A DNA stretch of 64,000 nt from Micropterix aruncella (lineage: Eukaryota > Arthropoda > Insecta > Lepidoptera > Micropterigidae): positions 13,513,887 to 13,577,886 of the forward strand of contig OX155960.1 in assembly GCA_944548615.1 (NCBI GenBank), read 5' to 3'. Shown here piece after piece: positions 34,708-45,422 of this stretch. Numbering within the stretch: position 1 is the first letter of the stretch; each line of letters opens with the position of its first letter. Both the position numbers and the translations under genes were made by a program. A model generated the notes under the pieces. It was not told where the DNA came from. It worked only from the letters and a program-made list of their open reading frames with translations, and ran no database searches.

Positions 34708-34899
34708 CACTGATGTAATGCTAGAATCTGTAACGTTACATTACAGGCGAATGCTCCCGGTGAGGAAGCGCCTTTATGTCTTATTTATTAATTTATTTAA
34801 GAATTAATTACTATAAAACATTGATTTTGCTTACAAAAATAACTGAAATCGAATGGAAAAACCTTAAATTTTTGCTTATTTGATTCTGTCACCCACCTG

Positions 34900-35190
34900 G
34901 GACTAGCCCGTTCTAGGGTGGACAGGACACAGAAAGTTTTTGTAAAATGATAATAAAACTAAATTGTCCAAAATGTGGTCCTCCAAAAAAAATATATTAA
35001 AAAATATTAAAAAAAATTGTGTAATAAATAAATACCGGGAGACCCGGAGACCATTCCAAACCCTAGCTGCAATAAGCACGCTAAAAGAATACGTAAAATG
35101 ACCGTCCTGTGGAAAGGGATTTTCAAAGATTGCCAGAGCCCAAACGAAGCTGTAGAGTGTAGTCGCTAAAATACCATATCTGGCCAAACT
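34900..35190 (-). repeat. LINE-tail-like sequence and second copy of the 33.8-kb relic
   Basis: At 34893-34930 CACCTGGGACTAGCCCGTTC is typical of a LINE 3' end. At 35040-35190 is the more complete copy of the minus relic (94-codon frame 34903-35187 with RYGILATTLYSF and QDGHFTYSFSVLIAARVWNG). Confidence 0.4.
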
Positions 35191-35229
35191 GTATGTGGAA
35201 ACAGTTGGAAGAAGTAGCTTTTAAATAGA

Positions 35230-35655
35230 TCGAATGCGTTATCTTACTGGTAGTTCTATTTGGTGGTGAGCGGTTTCGTGCAGCTTGGGCCACAAGATCC
35301 ATTTTGTTCTCGGATCGGCTCAACTCACGATTCAGCTCCTATTTAGAAGCCTCCTCGAGTGGAAGGCTACCCCGGGAGCGACTTCGGATTCGTAACCAGT
35401 CGGGAGGACGGAGGTATCCAGAAGGTTAATTCCAGACGGAGATATTCTGCCAAAACTGGTAGTCAGGGGTGAGGCTGCCCGCTACCTTTTCCGGTGCCTT
35501 ACCGTAAGGCGTTAGGCTCTGACGGGCAGGTGGCGGAGCTTTACGGTGTATTGTTTTGTTTTAAGTCTTCTGCGCTCACTTCACGGAATATAGAACGATC
35601 ATTTCGTTAAAACTTCCTGAGGCGACGGGTTCGCCCATTGTAGTTTACAGCTCTA
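35230..35655 (-). repeat. R670 long-terminus subfamily, minus strand
   Basis: 35350-35655 is standard R670 (AACCAGTCGGGAGGACGGAG; AAAACTTCCTGAGGCGACGG; CAGCTCTAGTTG 5' box). 35230-35350 carries an extra terminal part, CAGCTTGGGCCACAAGATCC and GGATCGGCTCAACTCACGA, that recurs at 40200-40275 (plus) and 63235-63330 (minus). Some R670 copies therefore have a different, longer 3' end. Confidence 0.7.
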
Positions 35656-36530
35656 GTTGGTAGTTCTATTTACATTGTGGTAAAACCGAGAAATTTCACC
35701 TCGAAGACTAAAAAGCGCGAGATGATTAAATTTGCTCGCGAAGACTACACAAAAGGAAGAGAAGAGAGCGACGTTTTTTTGTGGCGCTACTTCAACGACG
35801 GGTCAAAGGGTAAATCTGCCTCACGTAACATGAAAATGGCTGAAATGTGATAAGCTAGAGATTTAACAGCAAAGAGAGAGACAGAGCGCCGCGCGTCATC
35901 ATCGGCAAACAACTGTTTTATAATACTTTACCGGCACTAGGGAAAGTATTGTTAACGCGCTAAAACAATCGAGATTAAGACGGAAATGGTTGACTGTAAA
36001 ATATAGTTATAGCGATAACTAGAACAATAGTTTCTATTTATATATATTATGCAAATTTACGGCTATATTGTATTGTATTTTAGTACCTACATTATTAATT
36101 AACTTCTATATTGTATAACAAAATGGCATTGCAAATTGTAATTTTCTTTGATAAATAGTTATCAAGGCACTTTTGCATATGTAAATATATACTCGTATTA
36201 TCATAATAATATTTTTTTTATTTTTTTTTTTAATTATCATATTATATGTATGTACCTACTTATTTATAATAATTTTTATTTATATATACTTTTAATATAA
36301 ATTCATGTAAAGTTTATGCGATTATCGTATCTATGTATGTATTATATTAGATGTAAGAATATTTATTTATGAATATTTGAACAAAAATACCTTCCGTTTA
36401 ATTTGGTATCTTCAAAATTTTTAAATTTTAGAATAAAGTAACTATCCCTATCCTTGTAATTATTAATTGTAAATACTATTGCAATATAAAGTTTAAAAAA
36501 TTATTAAAATAAAATAAAAACCTAAGAGCG
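35656..36530. other. Spacer, no gene
   Basis: A GC-balanced part to 36000 includes AAAGTATTGTTAACGCGCT, also near 49770. The rest is very AT-rich, with an A-rich run near 36495-36520 that could be a LINE tail. Confidence 0.4.
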
Positions 36531-36771
36531 GGTATATCATGCTCGTTCGGCAGGCAATATACGATTTCTGTTGGTACCACCTCGATACAGGTTATTCCTA
36601 GTGAGGTGGTAAACCACAAACTGTTATTTCTGATTCTCTTTCCGAGTTAGGTAAATTAAAAAACTGTTTAATTAATTATGAAATATTAGGCGAAGAGAAT
36701 GTTTTTGTAATTAAATGTATTTTTTATGGACTTAAATAAATAAATAAATAAAAATAAAATAAAATAAAGAT
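36531..36771 (+). repeat. Probable LINE 3' end with AAAT tail
   Basis: GGTACCACCTCGATACAGG and GTGAGGTGGTAAACCAC (an inverted-repeat pair) precede a tail of TAAATAAATAAATAAA then AAATAAAATAAAATAAAG. No coding. Confidence 0.45.
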
Positions 36772-36865
36772 AAGTCCACCATATGTGAATAAATTGTCTT
36801 TTTTTATAAAACCAGTGTAATATTCATTAAGTAACGTTTTAATAGCGCAATAAAGTTATTGTATT

Positions 36866-37120
36866 CTAAATATCCCCTGAGACGATTACGACCATTTTCA
36901 GACTGATATTTGGCTGTGAGTCTGTGAGTCTGTATGGCTGTATGTGTGTGTGTGTGTGTGTGTATTCCTCCACGATAGCACCCGGTTGAGGTGAAATTTT
37001 GAATGCAGGCAAGTTTTGGTCATGGCAAGAGTTGAAAAGTGATTGAAATCGGTCCACCAGGAGGCGCACTAGTCCTACTTCATACATGCAATATTAGCTT
37101 AAAATTCGGCGCATAGATGC
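36866..37120 (-). repeat. Microsatellite-bearing dispersed repeat, minus copy
   Basis: It has the fixed order CATTTTCAGACTGA, then a (TG)n tract at 36943-36963, TATTCCTCCACGATAGC, GAGGTGAAATTTTGAATGCA. The same order, reversed, is at 37921-38125 and 44800-45087, and in this orientation again at 50570-50790. Confidence 0.65.
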
Positions 37121-37920
37121 GTCGTTGAGCCTGAATCACACTGTGAAATTTTGGTTGAAATATCCCTTATACAAAAGTGACACATTTTTTTTTTAATTTC
37201 GCAGTATCATATTTGAAAATAGCCGCTTAAATACTACGTAAATACTAAAACGATGCCACATATGCCATCATAATCACTCAACAAAATCAATATCTGGGGG
37301 TGCCGATGGGTGGGTATGAGCGGGGGGGGGGGGGGGGAGGAAGGGGGGATGGGTAGGCCGTCTATACTTGCCTGAAAGTCTTGGGTTAACCAAATCGATT
37401 TTTGTTATTCATTTGCGTATAATATTATTGAATCGGCTGCTATCGATAGAGATACAGGGCTAATATAAATATATACATTAATTTCAGAAATTGAATTATA
37501 AGTTGAAAAGAACTATTTTTCTCAGTAAAATTATATGAACATCTGAACTTTTAAGAGGTTATATTGTTCTAATGTTTACTAATGCCAATGATTATATAGC
37601 GTATTTGATTGGTCAACGCCATACTTCAGTTTGGCAATCAGGATTTAACTACGAAAAGCAACGTGTATATAGCAAGCATAGTTTAAAAGTTGATTATTCT
37701 TCTATTATTATGTTCAATATGGCAACTTTCGTGGTATACCAGTATGGCAGTGAACTGTATACTATAAAGTAATAATATAATAACAAACATTATTTTTATA
37801 TTATAGGTAGCTCTTATTATTTTAATATATTTACATAAAGATATCAATTTTTAAATTCGTATACAGTCATAGAAATTTTGGAATTCGTATACAGTCAGAG
37901 TACACAATACTTTTCTTAAA
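37121..37920. other. Spacer with G-runs, no gene
   Basis: A G16-type run lies at about 37321-37337 and another G-rich run follows. The 66-codon frame at 37572-37772 has no recognisable feature. Confidence 0.45.
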
Positions 37921-38125
37921 CAGGAAAGTAAAAGTAAAAGTTGGAGCGATTTCAACCACTATCTTTTCAACTCTTGCCATGACCAAATGTTGCCTATATG
38001 CCAAATTTCAGCTCAATCGGATGGCGCGTTTGGGCGCACACACAGACACAAGCATACACAGACTCAGAGACAGACTTCAGTGTGGAAATGGTCCTAATCG
38101 TCTCGGGGGGGGGGGGGGGGGGGAT
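37921..38125 (+). repeat. Microsatellite-bearing dispersed repeat, plus copy
   Basis: CAAATTTCAGCTCAATCGGA, TTTGGGCGCACACACAGACA, CAGACTTCAGTGTGGAAATG and a G18-type run at 38106-38123 follow the family order. The CA tract here is short and replaces the GAGGAATAC block. Confidence 0.6.
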
Positions 38126-38515
38126 GGGTCAAAATGTATATATCCGTCTTCATCTCGAAATAGATATTTCACAATGTGTTCACAATACTATCCCTATGTC
38201 GGGAAAGCAAAATTACTCGACTTTTTGTCTGTCCGGCCATCCTGTTGTTAGGTCCAATACCACCCACCCCCTAATATTTCGGCCCATTATATTCAGTATA
38301 TTGTGTATGTTTCCCGAATATCCAGTGATATATGAAGGCCTAGCGTTGGCGATAGAATATGAAAACAAATTGACATAACCCGAGGAAGCGTTTATTAAAA
38401 TATGAAATACCCGTAAATGGATAATTTGTCCTGAGAGTCATCCCTGAGCGCCAAACCAGCTCTCTCTTGAGCTACTCGATATATTGGGAACCGCAAAGTA
38501 TGCTGAATCGCTCAA
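38126..38515. other. No supported gene
   Basis: GTATATATCCGTCTTCATCT is shared with 49148-49175. Two overlapping frames (90 and 126 codons) cross the CA and G tracts and are not credible genes. Confidence 0.4.
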
Positions 38516-38519
38516 AAGT

Positions 38520-38848
38520 ATCGCGTGTGGTCCGCGATAGATTCGGTATACACCGTTTCACCGCTTCGTAAGGGAGAGGACCGCGCAAGCGACCTCGAAC
38601 TCGTAACCAATCGAGAGACCGGAGTAATCTGGTCACTATTGGGAGCAAGGGCGTGAGTGTAAGCCCGCCGGTAACACTCCTAGCTATCTCGCGGTTAAGG
38701 CGTCGGCCGCTTACGGCTTTGTGGCGGAGCTAGTCGGTGGACTGTTTTGTCCAAGTCTTCTGCGCTCACTCCAGGGAGATAGAACGACTAATCGTTAAAA
38801 CTTCCTGAGGTGACGGGCTCGCCCGCTGTAGTCGGCAACCCTAATTGT
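38520..38848 (-). repeat. R670 5'-half fragment, minus strand
   Basis: It contains GGACCGCGCAAGCGACCTCG, AACTCGTAACCAATCGAGAG, GAACGACTAATCGTTAAAAC and the 5' box ending CAACCCTAATTG. It is the same subfamily as 19774-20411 and 29317-29988. The 3' half is missing. Confidence 0.75.
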
Positions 38849-39585
38849 AGTATTACCCGGCGATGCTCGGGTATCCGTTTCCTTCCCCTCACACTCTCCC
38901 CCCTCCCCCCCCAGCCATGTAGCCTATGTTACTCACCGTCCCTTCAGCTATCTCTATTCAAAAACTCACATCGGTTCATTGTTCCTTTTCAACCTACTAT
39001 TTCGCATTTATAAAATTTTCATGGCGATCGGTTGTACGGCATAGTAGCAGATTTGCCACAGCGCCATCTAGTGGCGAGTTACAATAAAGTGGATAGCACA
39101 AAAATATTATCCAGCTCAAACACCTAAGTATACCAATTTTCATTGCGATCGTTTCAACTGTTCAGAAGTTGATGCGCTGCAGCTCCATCTAGTGGCGAGT
39201 TAGTCTGAAATATGATCCGATCCGAAATATGATCAAAATTACAGACGTTAAAAATATATCAAACGCAGACATTTTTCAGACTCTCCATTTTATACAAAAA
39301 AGTTTCCCAGGCTTAATAGTACAGATCTGCATAGTCAAGAATTGACATTATCAGGTTATTTGATGCTTACTGAAAGGATTATCTGCAGCCGGCGAATCGG
39401 TTTACTCTTTGACTAATTAAATATAAAAACCTACTTTGGGAGTCAAGAAACAAATATATTATAATATATTGCATATCACTTAGTCATAATATGTCAGAAC
39501 AAAAGATGTCTTTTAGCATATGAACATAATAATAGTTTTATGTAAAGTAAGCTTATCGTAGTTAGGGTAAAACTATTAATATTGT
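38849..39585. other. Dispersed repeat debris, no gene
   Basis: TATTACCCGGCGATGCTCGG and two CATCTAGTGGCGAGTTA boxes (about 39066 and 39188) spaced about 120 bp apart mark an insect dispersed repeat I cannot classify. After 39230 the sequence is ordinary. Confidence 0.4.
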
Positions 39586-39589
39586 ATGT

Positions 39590-40300
39590 TTTCTACTTGG
39601 AGGCTACCGGATGGGTGCTTATCCGTGAGTTGGGCCTGATGGGTCCTCATCCGGATCATAGATACATTGCCACCCTTATACATACATCACTAGAGCGGTG
39701 TTGACTAGAACGGGCGGACCCATCACCTCAGGAAGTTTTAATGATAATGGTCGTTCTGTCTCCCGTGAGGTGAGCTTGGAAGGCTTAGGGACGATACAAG
39801 CCTACCGTGCAGCAAAGCCAACAAACCCGATAGAGTCCAACGCCTTACGGCGAGGCACTAGGAAGGTACCTCAGCGGGCCATTTAGCACCCTGGCTACCA
39901 GTTTTGACAGGATATCTACGTCTGGATTTAACCTCAGCCCACCCGACTGTTTACGGGCTCGGGGTCGCTTACGCGGTCCCCTGCCTGCCGTATTTTCAGC
40001 GGTGATTCAGTTTGAATCACCGCTGACATTTTTTGACATGACATATTTTGCTCGTCTCTGAATCCGGGATCAGGTAGCCGACTGGTCGTTTCAAGAGTGG
40101 AAGACGTCACGTAACATCCACCCCCGCTGCTTAATAAACAGTTTATTTCTATAGTCTCCTTCTCAAGGTAGTCCTTCAGACGAGAAGGCTATTGAATAGG
40201 AGCTGAATCGTGAGTTGGGCCGTTGGGCCGACCCGAGAACAAAATATATCTTATGGCCCAAGCTGCACGAACCGTTTCTATACCGATCCGATACCGATAC
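39590..40300 (+). repeat. R670 3' fragment followed by a long-terminus R670 copy
   Basis: 39590-39650 is an R670 3' part (TTGGAGGCTACCGGATGGGT). A new copy starts at 39689 with CACTAGAGCGGTGTTGACTA and runs through CCGCTGCTTAATAAACAG to the long end GAGTTGGGCCGTTGGGCCGA and CATTTTGTTCTCGG-like sequence (reversed) near 40240. Confidence 0.7.
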
Positions 40301-41156
40301 ACATACAGATCAAAAGCGCGGTCTCGCCAATTTAATGCTTTGCTACGGAACCCTACATTTCACTTACTATACCAATTTTCTGGGCTCAGCCCCTGCCTTG
40401 CACCGGACAGGAAATAGACTGGAAAACGAGAGAGAAAACGATTCGAATAGCTCTTCCGAGCGAACGGAAATATCCGTCATAGGTACGGAATCAATAAAGC
40501 TGTCCGCTGCTGCGAATTCCGCCCTTTAATTTACAGAGAAGGCCACAGCCGGCATGGATGCAATGGTTGCTATAGTGACGTGCGCTCCGGGCCGTAACCA
40601 TGGTTACACTGTGTAACGGGCAACTGAAGCGCCCACCCCCACCACGAAACGCTTACAATTGCTAACTGGTTACAATGTCCATCCTGTCTGGTTCAGTCAT
40701 ACTGCCACGCTAGGATAATAGACTTGGGACATATTATTTTATAAAACTATCCAAAATAATAAACAGATTTTTACAAAAAAAGGATATATACAGGTGTCCA
40801 AATTAATCTTTTTCTATTTCTTGATTGTTGATCGATAGTTTGATCCTTATTAAATGTAGTTTATGTAGAACTCTTTGGATGCTTTCTATTTTTCTAGTTT
40901 TTATATATTTTTGTTATTGAATTGCTGATTCTCTATGTTTTCTCATTATTTCTGTTTTTTTATTTTTCTAGTCTTTATGTCTTTGTTATTGAATTTTTGA
41001 ATTTCTATGTTTTTTTCCAATTATTAGTTTTTTATAGACTTTTTATAATTTTATGAGTAATTTGAAATGTAATTTTATTTGTAGAAATATCACTAGATAT
41101 GTAATTTCTATACCAAGATCGGGTTTTTGAAAATAAAATATTCTTATTCTTATTCT
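40301..41156 (+). other. Spacer ending in a LINE 3' end with TTCTTA tail
   Basis: 40301-40740 holds a 104-codon frame without recognisable domains. From about 40800 the DNA is AT-rich and ends GATCGGGTTTTTGAAAATAA with a TTCTTA array at 41140-41156, a LINE tail like that at 25396. Confidence 0.45.
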
Positions 41157-41911
41157 TGTCCCGGTTCTTGACGATAAACCGTCAGGTGCTGATATCTGAG
41201 GTCGCGACTAGACTATACAAAAAAAAAAAGTTCGGGTAAAAGTCTTTTAGTTTTCGAGATATAGGCATTTCTTTTTCGCTTTTTTTTCAATGCTTATTGT
41301 AAAATATAATAAAGTTTACATTCTTACAAATTCCTTTGATTTTATTTTCACTGTGTGATGTCGTCACAATCGAATGCAAAATACAAACCTCCAAAATTAT
41401 CCTACAGTTGTAAGAAACGACAAAGCAAAGGGTCAAAATAAGCTCTTTTGTCTTTCGAATTGCATTATTTTAAGACAGGTCCTACAAAAAAATAAGTATT
41501 ATACCATTTCGGAATCTGTATTAGTTGCACCAATTTTTTAATATATTTTTAGCCAAGCATAGTACATCTTTTTTTACGAAAAAAGGTCAAAATTGAGTAA
41601 AATAAAAATTATATTCATAAAATTAGTTTTTAACTTTGTTTTTTAGGTTATCTCCGAGATAGCAAGCCTTACTATTGTAGTATTTATGTTTCGGGCTATT
41701 ATTTAACAATACAGGACATTTTTTTTCCTGCGGATAACTTATGTTTCGATGACATGACATCCAAAATACTAAACCGAGTCGGTGATTTTCGAAAAAAAAT
41801 AATTGTCAATATCTCGAAAACTAAAAGACTTTTACAAGAACTTATTTTTCTATAGGCTAGTCGTGACCTCTGCTATCACCACCTAATAGTTTATTGTCAA
41901 GAAACGGGACA
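41157..41911. mobile_element. DNA element with about 110-bp inverted repeats (755 bp)
   Basis: The left end TGTCCCGGTTCTTGACGATA is mirrored by inverted TGTCCCGTTTCTTGACAATA. The similarity continues inward through GAGGTCGCGACTAG/GAGGTCACGACTAG, a short A-rich spacer and AAAAGTCTTTTAGTTTTCGA, ending at GATAT. The middle is AT-rich without a transposase. It abuts a LINE TTCTTA tail on the left. The target duplication is ambiguous and the superfamily unknown. Confidence 0.7.
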
Positions 41912-42237
41912 TCTTGTTTAGTATATATTTATATTTTTACAACATTTTTTTGCGAAGCAGATTGGATGAGATTTGTGTGAATTGTATCACCCAACTACAT
42001 TTTATATTTTTTTCTAGGATGAAAGTATTTGAAACATAGTGACCTAACTTTTTTTTTTATTCATGTCGTTTATTTATTTGCAAAAACGAAAAGAGATTTA
42101 TTTAAATTAATTTCTAACTAGACGAATAATACTAAATATATAAATAGGTAAATAAATGAATCTATAAATAAATAAACAAATAAATTGACCAATAATTAAA
42201 ATATGTTAAAAATGTTCCTTATTATACACATGCCTCA
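41912..42237. other. AT-rich spacer partly repeated at 42860-43080
   Basis: ACCAATAATTAAAATATGTT and TTATTATACACATGCC have near copies beyond the Helitron, so the Helitron lies between direct repeats about 700 bp apart. Confidence 0.45.
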
Positions 42238-42839
42238 TCTTCTTCTTATATATAAAAATGAATCGCCGTGCGTTAGTCTCGCAAGATCTCGAAAATGACT
42301 CGACCGATTTGAATATTTCTTTTTTTGTTTTGTTTGTCTTGATTCAGGGGTGGTTTATAAAAAAAAAAAATTAGGAAAAATTAAAAGAAGCAGCTGAAAA
42401 TCGAAATTGGTCATTTTGGGAAATATGCCACTTTCAATAGATGGCGTTCGCGGCGATCCTATTGTTTGACAGATGCGCCATCCATAACTGTTTTTCATCC
42501 ATGCGATTGTGTAAAATTTCAAAAAGTCAAAAATTCGAAAAGTCAAAAAAGTCAAAAGAGTCGAAAAAGTCAAAAAAAAAGTCGAAAACGCCGAAAAAGT
42601 GGAAAAAGTCGGAAAAGTGGAAAAAGTCGGATTAGTCGAAAAGTCAAAAAAGTCGAAAAAGTCCGAAAAGTCGAAAAATGCAAAAAAATCGAAAAAGTCG
42701 AAAAACTCAAACCGTGCATGATTCGGTTATATAGATTTCAATGAATTGGATTTGGAAGGTTGATTAGGATCAATAAACGCTTATGAAGAGTGCTTATCAA
42801 ATCAATTTTAGGTGGTACGAAGTTCACCGGGTCATGTAG
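42238..42839 (+). mobile_element. Non-autonomous Helitron (about 600 bp)
   Basis: It starts TCTTCTTCTTATATATAAAA after an A and ends GTTCACCGGGTCATGTAG before a T; the usual CTAG is here GTAG. CGTTAGTCTCGCAAG and ACTCGACCGATTTGAAT follow the 5' end as in common insect Helitrons. An internal GTC(A/G)AAAA array fills 42520-42705. It encodes no Rep/helicase. Confidence 0.7.
42520..42705 (+). repeat. GTC(A/G)AAAA-type short tandem array
   Basis: About twenty imperfect units of AAAAGTCGAAA and AAAAAGTC, with variants such as AAAAAGTGG. It gives Lys/Ser-rich frames of 64 and 92 codons in overlapping frames, which I regard as non-coding. Confidence 0.85.
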
Positions 42840-43179
42840 TTATTAATAGAATCATTCATTTTAAATCTAGTTTGTATAAATATTACAACTAAATATTAGA
42901 GCCATTACATATATAAATAAGAAAATAAATTAATTTCTATTTAAAAAAATAAATAAATTGGCCAGTAATTAAAATATATAAAAATGCTGTTATTATACAC
43001 ATATAGGCATGTAATATTAAATCTAATTATTTAGTATAAATACTAGAACTAAATATTAGAACCATTAAAACCGACACCATATTAAAATTGAAACAAAAGA
43101 TAATTATACTAATGAGATCCAAAATGATTTAATTTCTGAGAACACCCTCTCCGTCATATTACATATATTCGAGATGCTC
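42840..43179. other. AT-rich spacer
   Basis: It contains the direct-repeat partner of 42130-42237. No gene. Confidence 0.4.
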
Positions 43180-43765
43180 TTTATTTTGATGTCACGCGAC
43201 CATATAAAAACCATACCCTATGACACTCGGAGGACAACACGATTCTAACAATATGGCACACTGCTAAACCGGTTCAAGCGTTTAGAAATTAAGGTGGAAT
43301 AAAGAAACGGAAAAATACATAGATGAATCCTGAACACGTAACACATCTTTTGGGCAGTCGTGTAAAAGAATAAAAAATCCGACTGCCGTTACAGAAAGTG
43401 AACTATTGTATTTATAATTATTTTTAGAGATATATAGAGATTATAGAGATTATAAATATTATATATATAGAGATTATAAGATATATGTATATTTTCGAAA
43501 CCTAGTCAATCAGACCTTTAATTTGACACTAAACACGATAAATTTATGTTAATTTATTGACATTTGGACATTTAGACTACTACTTTCTTGATAGTTGGAC
43601 AGTTAAGGTATCCTATGTTACTCGAGATGACATAACAAATCTAGCAATACCACACACTTCTAAATCGGTTCAAGCGTTTAAAAGTTATGATGGAATAAAG
43701 AAACGGAAAACATACATAGATGAACCCTGAACACATTACATTATTTTTTTATTGGGTAGTCGTGT
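43180..43765 (+). repeat. Two F280 repeats
   Basis: Copies at about 43180-43370 and 43480-43765 share CGGTTCAAGCGTTTA, AAAGAAACGGAAAA and ATGAACCCTGAACAC, separated by ATAGAGATTATA-rich sequence. Confidence 0.6.
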
Positions 43766-43859
43766 AAAATTAGGCTAATTTAAAATGGTTCGGTCACTAC
43801 TAAGATGCATTTTGATGTGAATTTGGTAATGAAAGGGATACAGATCAGAAAGTAAGTAT

Positions 43860-44550
43860 ACCCATTCGTATTGTCTATAATGTCTAACAATGCAATAAAA
43901 ATCTATAACCACCTACCTGCAAATATCAAAGAAATAAAAGGAAAAGGGTTTACCGCAGCGTTGAAAAAATGGCTTATCGATAAAAGCTTTTACACATTAA
44001 ACGAATATTTCTCATAATATTATATTGTAGGCATGCATTTTCATTTTGTTTTTACAATAATTCAATTAGGAAGATTACAAATTTTCAATTATATACATTT
44101 CGTAGTTATAGGCGGATTTTTGATTATTCCTTGATTTTGATTTTTTTTCATTATTTTTTATATTATTGGTGAATTATTTTTTATTAATTGTTTTCTACTG
44201 TTACATTTTAAATTATATACATTTCGTATTTATAGGCGGAATTTTGATTATTCCTTGATTTTGATTTTTTCTTTATTTTTTATATTATTGGTGAATTATT
44301 TTTTCTAATTGTCTTCTACTGTTAGTTCTACTTATCCGGTCTGTTTAGATTTTTTCATGTTAAACCAGTGAAATAATTACATTTTTTAATAAGATATTAT
44401 AATTAGCAGATAAGTCAATTTAGCAGATAAGTAAATTTGTCTTTCTGTTTTAATAACAGGTAATTGTGAGATACATAGTTTTACGCATTATCACCATAAA
44501 TGTACCACCACAATTTCGGACAATAAAAATATTTCTATTTCTATTTCTAT
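43860..44550 (+). pseudogene. Short LINE 3' fragment with TTTCTA tail
   Basis: The frame from about 43865 reads NAIKIYNHLPANIKEIKGKG and FTAALKKWLIDKSFYTLNEY, ending TAA near 44018. This is the extreme C-terminus of a Jockey/CR1-like RT protein. A 3' UTR with an internal duplication (TTCGTA(G/T)TTATAGGCGGA twice) runs to a TTTCTA array at about 44535-44550. Confidence 0.75.
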
Positions 44551-44799
44551 TACATAGCGTTATTTAAGGTTTCCAGAAGAGAAAAAAACTTCTTTATTTT
44601 CATTGTAAGCGACTCACGGAATTTATGTGAGTGTCATGTGCTCCGAATATTTAAATATATTAACTAATTATTAGAGTGCATAATATTTTTAATTTTGTCA
44701 ATACATGCCCTAACGATGTGTAAGATTTCTTTAGCATCACTTAACAGTGACGTGTTAAGTGAATCAGTTTTTTATAGTGTTTCCACGTCGGACTTCAAA
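44551..44799. other. Spacer
   Basis: Nothing recognised. Confidence 0.4.
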
Positions 44800-45087
44800 T
44801 ATTATTTTCGTAGCTTCTATACGAGATATTCAAACCAACCAAGTTTACAACGTGATTTCGGTCCAACGAGGCATTTGTGTACCGAATTTCAAGGCTCTAC
44901 CTGCAATATTTGGAGATTGAAGTGTGACTAGCGCGCCCTCTGGTAGACCAAATGATGGCTGCATGCTTTGGCATGCAGGCATCATTTATCAGCTCAATCG
45001 GATAAATCGTTTGGGCGCCATCGCGGAGGAATACACACAGACACACACAGACTCACAGACCGACTTCAGTCTGAAAATGGTCTTAAA
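44800..45087 (+). repeat. Microsatellite-bearing dispersed repeat, plus copy
   Basis: It has TATCAGCTCAATCGGATAAA, TCGTTTGGGCGCCATCGCGG, GAGGAATACACACAGACACA and GACTTCAGTCTGAAAATGG. A 15-bp inverted repeat (GGCTGCATGC and GCATGCAGGC, 44957-44980) within it looks like a local inverted duplication. Confidence 0.65.
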
Positions 45088-45422
45088 CCTTCGAGTAACG
45101 GCATAATTTAATGGCAGACCGCGGCAATTTATTGGAATTTCTTGCAATATTGCCGCACTCGACAAAAAGTACTATAACTATGGAACTACTATAGCAATCA
45201 TAAAAAGAATAACCGTAGAATGATCGCATTGACGTTTTGTATATTGTATTTGTATTAATATATTGTATATTGAAATCTCATTTTGTAAATCAATTAGGTA
45301 ATTATGAAAAAATATGAGAAATTCGAAAAAGTGAAAAAACTCGGCATTTCTAATTTGTACTTGTCGTACGGAAAAATACGGAACCCTATTTAGAAATTGT
45401 AAATACTATCATGATCTTTATT

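Noticed and set aside
37979..38378. 90- and 126-codon frames with a Gly run
   Set aside because: The Gly run comes from a poly-G tract, and the rest is the CA-bearing repeat.
42441..42744. Lys/Ser-rich 64- and 92-codon frames
   Set aside because: They translate the GTC(A/G)AAAA array inside a Helitron in two overlapping frames.
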